A stretch of DNA of 9,024 nucleotides, from contig CALMDI010000727.1 in the NCBI GenBank assembly GCA_937864975.1, positions 1 to 9,024 on the forward strand. Direction: 5' to 3'. Every line of letters starts with the position of its first letter. Position 1 is the first letter of the stretch. The notes below the pieces were generated by a model that had not been told where the DNA came from, did no database searches, and worked only from the letters and a program-made list of their open reading frames with translations. A program made the position numbers and the translations under genes. The stretch comes from an uncultured Chloroflexota bacterium. Lineage in GTDB: Bacteria; Chloroflexota; Anaerolineae; Aggregatilineales; Phototrophicaceae. Shown here one piece after another: positions 5,085-9,024 of the stretch.

Positions 5085-6378
5085 CCCATCGGAACTCTGC
5101 CAGCTTTGCGGGCAGGCGTCCATCTGCGGTGGCATGGGAGTCGTGCGCTACGACCTGCCCGTCGAGCATCCCGACTTCGGCAAGCTGTTTCGCTGCCCCA
5201 ATTACCGCGTCAATCTGGATGGGGAGCGGCAGGAAAAACTGCGCCGTCTCAGCAACCTGCACACGCAGTCGGACAAAACGTTTGACACCTTCCGCACCGA
5301 TCTGCCGATGTGGACGCCCGCGCAGCAGCAGTCCCTCTCGACCGCGAAGCGCGTATCGCAAGCCTACGCCGAGCGGCTGGACGGCTGGCTGCTGCTGGAA
5401 GGCACTTACGGCTGTGGCAAGACGCATCTCGCCGCGGCGGTCGGCAACGCACGCCTCGAACACGGCGACACGGTTCTTTTTATCACCTCGCCCGACCTGC
5501 TGGATCACCTGCGCGGCACGTATGGTCCAACATCCGAGATCAATTACGACGAAATGTTCGATCGCGTGCGGAATGCGCCCGTCCTGATTATTGACGATCT
5601 CGGCGTCGAGAATCCCAGCCATTGGGCGCAGGAGAAGCTGTTCCAACTGCTGAATTACCGTTACAGCCGCCATCTGCCGACCGTGCTTACGACCAATGCC
5701 GACCTCGACCTGCTCGACCCGCGCATTCGCTCGCGCCTGCTGGACGAGAGCATGATCCACCGGGTCAAGATTTCCGCGCCAGACTTTCGTACGCCGGTGC
5801 AAACCCAGCGCGACCGGCTCTCGAACCTGACGATGTACGCCGACATGATGTTCGAGAATTTCGATACGTCTACGGGCGTCACGCCGGAAGATCGTCAGAA
5901 TCTGGAACGTGGAATGGCGGTCGCTCGCGGCTATGCCAAAGACCCGCGGGACTGGCTGGTGCTCATGGGTCCGTTCGGCTGTGGCAAGACGCATCTCGCC
6001 GCCGCCATTGCCAACGACTTGCAGCAGCGCGGCGCGGACGTGGTTTTCGTCACGGTACCCGACCTGCTCGACTATCTCCGCATGACGTACAATCCGGGCA
6101 CGACCAGCACGTTTGAGGGACGTTTTCAGACCGTCCGCAACGCCTCGGTCTTAGTTCTGGACGACGTGGGCACGGAGAGCGCCACGCCGTGGGCGAAGGA
6201 AAAGCTGTTTCAGATCATCAATCACCGCTACGTCGCCCGGATGCCAACGATTCTCACAACTGCCAAGCAGGTCGAAGAGCTTGACCCGCGCATTCGCTCG
6301 CGCCTGCTCGACCGGCGGCGCTGCCTGGTGTTCGCCATTACGGCTCCGGCATACGTGAACCGTATCTACCGGAAGTGA
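5005..6378 (+). CDS. DnaC/IstB-like helicase loader with two fused AAA+ ATPase domains
   Basis: Protein of 457 aa from the GTG at 5005. DnaC-type loaders are AAA+ ATPases that open or place the DnaB ring on DNA; they usually have one ATPase domain and about 250 residues. Here an N-terminal Cys cluster (C32, C35, C41, C64) resembles the zinc-binding module of related loaders, although the usual closing CPC is CPN. Two ATPase domains follow. Domain 1 has Walker A GTYGCGKT (133-140), Walker B VLIIDD (193-198), sensor-1 Asn231 and LDPRIRSRLLD (237-247). Domain 2 has GPFGCGKT (322-329), VLVLDD (382-387) and LDPRIRSRLLD (426-436), but sensor-1 Asn is replaced by Ala420. Equivalent motifs lie exactly 189 residues apart. 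Overlap with the DnaD-domain gene and proximity to dnaB make helicase loading the likely job. Whether both sites hydrolyse ATP is not decidable here. Confidence 0.9.
   Translation: MKPQRSLFNPMDDDTSLENTPTSSSTSPSELCQLCGQASICGGMGVVRYDLPVEHPDFGKLFRCPNYRVNLDGERQEKLRRLSNLHTQSDKTFDTFRTDLPMWTPAQQQSLSTAKRVSQAYAERLDGWLLLEGTYGCGKTHLAAAVGNARLEHGDTVLFITSPDLLDHLRGTYGPTSEINYDEMFDRVRNAPVLIIDDLGVENPSHWAQEKLFQLLNYRYSRHLPTVLTTNADLDLLDPRIRSRLLDESMIHRVKISAPDFRTPVQTQRDRLSNLTMYADMMFENFDTSTGVTPEDRQNLERGMAVARGYAKDPRDWLVLMGPFGCGKTHLAAAIANDLQQRGADVVFVTVPDLLDYLRMTYNPGTTSTFEGRFQTVRNASVLVLDDVGTESATPWAKEKLFQIINHRYVARMPTILTTAKQVEELDPRIRSRLLDRRRCLVFAITAPAYVNRIYRK
5245..6375 (+). repeat. Internal duplication within the DnaC-like gene
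   Basis: Residues 81-270 are repeated as 271-457; both copies begin with RLSNL. Long identical DNA tracts remain: 27 nt over Walker A (5409-5435 and 5976-6002) and 26 nt over the arginine-finger region (5716-5741 and 6283-6308). Both pairs are offset by exactly 567 nt. Elsewhere the copies have diverged clearly at protein level, so the identical tracts may reflect gene conversion or strong codon bias rather than a very recent event. Confidence 0.85.
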
Positions 6379-6456
6379 GACACCACCCTGAAAGGGCGCG
6401 ACTCTACCCTGGCTCCGGTCACGATTACCCCATACAAGCGGCGCTATCGCGGCGAC

Positions 6457-7257
6457 GTGCGCGGGCTGGTCGTTCACAGCTACCGCATTCACAGTCATCT
6501 TGACTGGCAGGATACCGACCAGTGGCTCGAATCGGATGACGTGTCAATCCGCTTGGCATGGGCGGGTGGGCGGCTTGTCGGCGTCATGGGCACCTCGTCG
6601 CCGCTTCATCATACCTGCTGGCTGCGGCTCGCGGCTGTCCACGACGACGTTGAGCCTCAGCCCGTTCTGAATTCTCTGTGGGCAGATTTGGCATATGAGC
6701 TTCGCGCCTTGACCGTTCATACCGTGGCGCTGCTCGTCCTGCGCGACTGGATCGCGCGTTATGCGCCGGAATTAGGCTTTCGCTATCAGGAAGATATCGT
6801 TACGCTGCGGCGCGCAAACCTCCCGCCGCCCGATCTGGAAGCCACCGACCTGACGATCCGTGCGACGACGCCCGACGACATCGAGACGATGACACGCATC
6901 GACCAGGCGGCGTTTACACCGCCGTGGCAGCTTACAATCTCTGAGCTGCGGCAGGCGGAGCGCGCCTCGGCGATTTGCACGGTTGCCCTGCGCGAGAACG
7001 CGCTGCTTGGCTATCAACTGAGCACGTTGTACTTCGATGGAGCGCACCTGGCGCGGCTGGCAGTCGATCCCTCGGCGCAGGGACGCGGCGTTGGGCGCGC
7101 GCTGCTCATCGACCTGCTTCAACGGCTCGACCGCCGCAGCATTCACAGCGCGACCGTCAATACGCAGGCGAGCAATACCCGGTCGCAGCGCCTGTACGCG
7201 GGCTTCGGCTTCGAGCGCAACGGCTACGACCTGCCGGTGTGGTTTGCAAAACTTTAG
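6457..7257 (+). CDS. GNAT-family N-acetyltransferase, two-domain
   Basis: Protein of 266 aa from GTG 6457. The C-terminal half (about 131-266) is a good GNAT domain: LTIRATTPDDIETM opens it, LARLAVDPSAQGRGVGRAL (198-216) is the acetyl-CoA-binding motif A (Q208-G-R-G-V-G213), and NTRSQRLYAGFGF (240-252) is motif B. It would transfer an acetyl group to an amine; RimI-like protein N-acetylation is possible but the substrate is unknown. The N-terminal half looks like a degenerate GNAT copy (beta strands near RLAWAGGRLVGVM, ending GFRYQEDIVTLRR) without the QxxGxG loop. The start is doubtful: the frame is open from the preceding stop (6376-6378), and TITPYKRRYRGD, a typical GNAT first strand, lies upstream of GTG 6457. 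No ATG, GTG or TTG occurs there, only CTG at 6409, which has GAAAGGG (6390-6396) 12 nt upstream. It probably belongs to the same transcript as the primosome genes. Confidence 0.85.
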   Translation: MRGLVVHSYRIHSHLDWQDTDQWLESDDVSIRLAWAGGRLVGVMGTSSPLHHTCWLRLAAVHDDVEPQPVLNSLWADLAYELRALTVHTVALLVLRDWIARYAPELGFRYQEDIVTLRRANLPPPDLEATDLTIRATTPDDIETMTRIDQAAFTPPWQLTISELRQAERASAICTVALRENALLGYQLSTLYFDGAHLARLAVDPSAQGRGVGRALLIDLLQRLDRRSIHSATVNTQASNTRSQRLYAGFGFERNGYDLPVWFAKL

Positions 7258-7381
7258 GTTCGAGCGACGACGCGCGACGTTCGAGCAAAGGTAAGCGCAG
7301 AGTACTCCTGTGTTTTCACCCAACTCCGTTTCTGCCAAACTGAAGTGGTCTACCGCAACCGCCGAGACAGGCGAAAATCCA

Positions 7382-7612
7382 ATGAACTTTGAACGCATTA
7401 CCATTAACCCACATCAGATGGGTGGCGTACCCTGTATTCGCGGGCTGCGTATCCCTGTCGCAACGGTGGTGAGCATGGTTGCTGAGGGAATGACCCGCGA
7501 GCAAATTCTTGATGCCTATCCCGACCTCGTGCCGGACGATATTTATCAGGCGCTTCTGTACGCCGCTGAAGCGGTGCGTGAGCGCCAGCTTCCTCTTGTC
7601 TATCGCCCGTGA
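7382..7612 (+). CDS. DUF433 antitoxin of a type II toxin-antitoxin pair
   Basis: Protein of 76 aa from ATG 7382, covering a complete DUF433 domain (PF04255). Recognisable segments are GGVPCIRGLRIPVATVV (14-30), the helix-turn-helix-like EGMTREQILDAYPDL (35-49) and PDDIYQALLYAAE (51-63). DUF433 proteins are small DNA-binding antitoxins commonly encoded before PIN-like DUF5615 toxins, as here. The family start (MNFERI) matches ATG 7382, with ACAGGCG (7367-7373) as a modest ribosome site; an in-frame ATG at 7310 would add 24 residues that do not resemble the family. The stop overlaps the toxin start in GTGA (7609-7612), implying coupling. No clear own promoter is visible in the 124-nt gap after the GNAT gene. 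Because the partner toxin is broken, the antitoxin may now be an orphan. Confidence 0.88.
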   Translation: MNFERITINPHQMGGVPCIRGLRIPVATVVSMVAEGMTREQILDAYPDLVPDDIYQALLYAAEAVRERQLPLVYRP

Positions 7613-8004
7613 AATTCTTGATTGATAATGCGCTGTCGCCGTCTCTTGCCACAGGCTTGACAGAAGCTGGTCACGACGCAATTCATGTGCGAGAGATTGG
7701 ACTCCAGGCTGCCGACGATGCAGAGATTCTAATTCGTGCTGGCTAGGAAGGGCGGGTAGTGGTCTCGGCGGATACTGATTTCGGTGTGCTCTTGGCGCAG
7801 CGCCAAGAATTGGAACCATCCTTCATTTTGTTCCACCGACGAGCGCTACATATCCCCAGGCGACAACCCCCCATGAGTCTTGATAATTTGCCAACCCTGG
7901 TTGAGGAACTTAACGCGGCCTGCGTCGCTGTCATTGAGGTGGATCGTATTCGTGTCCGTCGCCTGCGCATTGGAAGATCAATTGAGAAAGTAGATTTATT
8001 GTGA
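7609..8004 (+). pseudogene. DUF5615 PIN-like toxin interrupted by an amber codon
   Basis: The GTG at 7609 opens a frame of 131 codons that is intact apart from TAG at 7744-7746 (codon 46). The first segment, MKFLIDNALSPSLA, with Asp6 and then GHDAIHVREIGL and ADDAEIL, is the usual start of DUF5615 PIN-like nucleases. Immediately after the stop the same frame continues EGRVVVSADTDFGVLLA, containing the second acidic cluster of the family active site. No frameshift is needed; one base change (for example GAG to TAG) explains the break. The normal protein would be an RNase-type toxin neutralised by the DUF433 partner. GGAAGG (7746-7751) lies 7 nt before an in-frame GTG at 7759, so an 81-residue C-terminal piece might be translated separately. 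Both halves retain family-like sequence, so the mutation looks recent, or it is a sequencing error. Confidence 0.85.
7746..7761 (+). promoter_or_regulatory. Possible re-initiation site inside the broken toxin gene
   Basis: GGAAGG (7746-7751) overlaps the last base of the amber codon and is followed after 7 nt by GTG (7759-7761) in the toxin frame. A ribosome stopping at 7744 could restart here and make residues 51-131 as a separate 81-residue chain. There is no direct evidence that it is used. Confidence 0.35.
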
Positions 8005-8040
8005 CGGACAAATCGCTATTGTGGCCCCCGCTTACCCCTC

Positions 8041-9024
8041 TTAGAATGGCTCGTCTTCCTCATTATCCTCATCATCGGGCGCGGGCTGCATGTTTCGGAG
8101 CCGCGCCAGCAAGCCGCTGTAACGCTCGGCAACCTTGTTATTCTTGACCGCGATCCCAACGGCGCGGCGGCTGCCCACCAGCACCACCAGCTTTTTGGCG
8201 CGTGTAATCGCCGTATAGAGCAGGTTCCGCTGAAGCATCATGTAATGCTGCGTCAAAATGGGAATCACGACGACCGGGTACTCCGATCCCTGGCTGCGGT
8301 GCGTCGAGATGCAGTAAGCGTGGCGTAGCTGGTCGAACTCACTCCACTCGTAGTCCACCATCATGCCGTCGTCCATCATGACCTGAATGAAGCCGTCCTC
8401 GAAGTCGATGCCATAAATCCGCCCGATGTCGCCGTTGAAGACTTCCTTGTCGTAGTTGTTGCGAATCTGCATGACCTTGTCGCCCGCGCGGAAAAGCTTG
8501 CCGCCGAACAGTTTTTCGGCGCGGCGCGCGTCGCCGTTCAGCGCCTTTTGCAGCATCAGATTCAAAGCATCCACGCCCGCGGGACCGCGGTACATCGGCG
8601 CGATTACCTGCACGTCGCGAATTGGATCGACACCAAATTTCGCGGGCAGTCGATTCTGGACGACGTCGACCACCAGTTCCGCCGCCTTTGCCGGGTCGTC
8701 CGCGCCGAAGAAATAGAAGTCGCTGCTGCTGTTATCCATGAACGGGTCTTCGCCCTGGTTCACGCGGTGCGCGTTGACGACGATATAGCTGTCCCGTTCC
8801 TGCCGGAAGATGGTGTCGAGGCGTGTCACGTGCGCCAGATCGCCGTCGATGACGTCGCGCAGCACGTTGCCCGCGCCGACGGACGGGTGACCCGATTCGG
8901 CGGCTTCCTCGATTCCACGCTGGATCGCTACTCCGAGATCGTGGGGTTCCTTGGGCTCCTGATCTATCTGCTGGGAACGCCCCATGCGCGATTGGGGAGT
9001 AGCCTCGTGTTCGTCGCGGCGGCG
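8041..9024 (-). CDS. recD2: RecD2-like ATP-dependent DNA helicase, C-terminal part
   Basis: The frame is open to the right edge, so the N-terminus and Walker A/B are outside the window; about 327 residues are visible. RecD2 is an SF1B 5'-3' DNA helicase acting in repair and replication-fork maintenance. Visible motifs, in order, are PSVGAGNVLRDVI, RLDTIFRQERDSYIVVNAHR (motif IV region), VIAPMYRGPAG, GDKVMQIRNNYDKEVFNGDIG (shortened here in function to the SH3-like insert), CISTHRSQGSEYPVVVIP (motif V) and LLYTAITRAKKLVVLVG (motif VI). The protein ends in an acidic tail, DDEDNEEDEPF. The segment before PSVGAG is odd: where family members carry a GDxDQL motif directly, this protein has a long charged stretch ending EEAAESGH. 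A Met at 8985 is internal, not the start. It converges on the toxin-antitoxin pair with a 36-nt gap and no evident terminator. Confidence 0.88.
   Translation of the reverse strand, partial: RRRDEHEATPQSRMGRSQQIDQEPKEPHDLGVAIQRGIEEAAESGHPSVGAGNVLRDVIDGDLAHVTRLDTIFRQERDSYIVVNAHRVNQGEDPFMDNSSSDFYFFGADDPAKAAELVVDVVQNRLPAKFGVDPIRDVQVIAPMYRGPAGVDALNLMLQKALNGDARRAEKLFGGKLFRAGDKVMQIRNNYDKEVFNGDIGRIYGIDFEDGFIQVMMDDGMMVDYEWSEFDQLRHAYCISTHRSQGSEYPVVVIPILTQHYMMLQRNLLYTAITRAKKLVVLVGSRRAVGIAVKNNKVAERYSGLLARLRNMQPAPDDEDNEEDEPF

Noticed and set aside
4422..5994. Long minus-strand open frames opposite the DnaD-domain and loader genes
   Set aside because: They are antisense shadows; the plus-strand products carry clear DnaD and AAA+ motifs, while the antisense translations show none.
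2431..6378. Replication genes as part of a prophage or plasmid
   Set aside because: No integrase, structural phage gene, partition gene or origin-like iteron array is visible, and the surrounding genes look chromosomal.
7258..7286. Direct repeat GTTCGAGC (7258-7265 and 7279-7286) before the antitoxin gene as an operator
   Set aside because: It is only 8 nt in a GC-rich stretch, a similar TTCGAGCG also occurs in the GNAT coding region, and no promoter could be placed beside it.

Overview
The window is GC-rich bacterial chromosome with short gaps and overlapping genes. It has no rRNA, tRNA or CRISPR array that I can see. A DUF151 bifunctional nuclease, a DnaD/DnaC-type helicase-loading module beside dnaB, a RecD2 helicase, a DUF433/DUF5615 toxin-antitoxin pair and small secreted LamG-like proteins together suggest Chloroflexota, perhaps Anaerolineae-like. 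That assignment is inference from gene families, not from a marker gene.

Layout: 10-1455 (minus) holds two paralogous exported proteins. One is a lipoprotein and one has an ordinary Sec signal, with a good rho-independent terminator between them. 1456-1787 is an intergenic stretch with a clear promoter (TATAAT at 1724-1729) and two dyads. 1788-2306 (plus) is a bifunctional nuclease. 2431-6378 (plus) is a compact primosome cluster: dnaB carrying an in-frame mini-intein, a DnaD-domain protein overlapping dnaB by 4 nt, and a DnaC/IstB-type loader overlapping the DnaD gene by 80 nt. 6457-7257 (plus) is a two-domain GNAT protein with an unclear start. 7382-8004 (plus) is a DUF433 antitoxin followed by a DUF5615 PIN-like toxin broken by an amber codon. 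8041-9024 (minus) is the C-terminal part of a RecD2-like helicase running off the right edge.

How the genes work together: DnaB is the replicative helicase, and DnaD plus a DnaC-type AAA+ ATPase are the classic helicase-loading partners, so the overlapping trio looks like a complete helicase-plus-loader unit. DnaB must splice out its intein to restore helicase motif H4. The main oddities are the intein (no endonuclease, a palindromic DNA repeat in its linker, a Ser where the block-F His is expected), the loader with two fused AAA+ domains made by internal duplication, the toxin cut by one stop codon next to a possible re-initiation site, and a RecD2 whose motif III region does not match the family. 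I see no wholly new multi-gene system; the intein-bearing helicase with a double-ATPase loader is the most unusual part.
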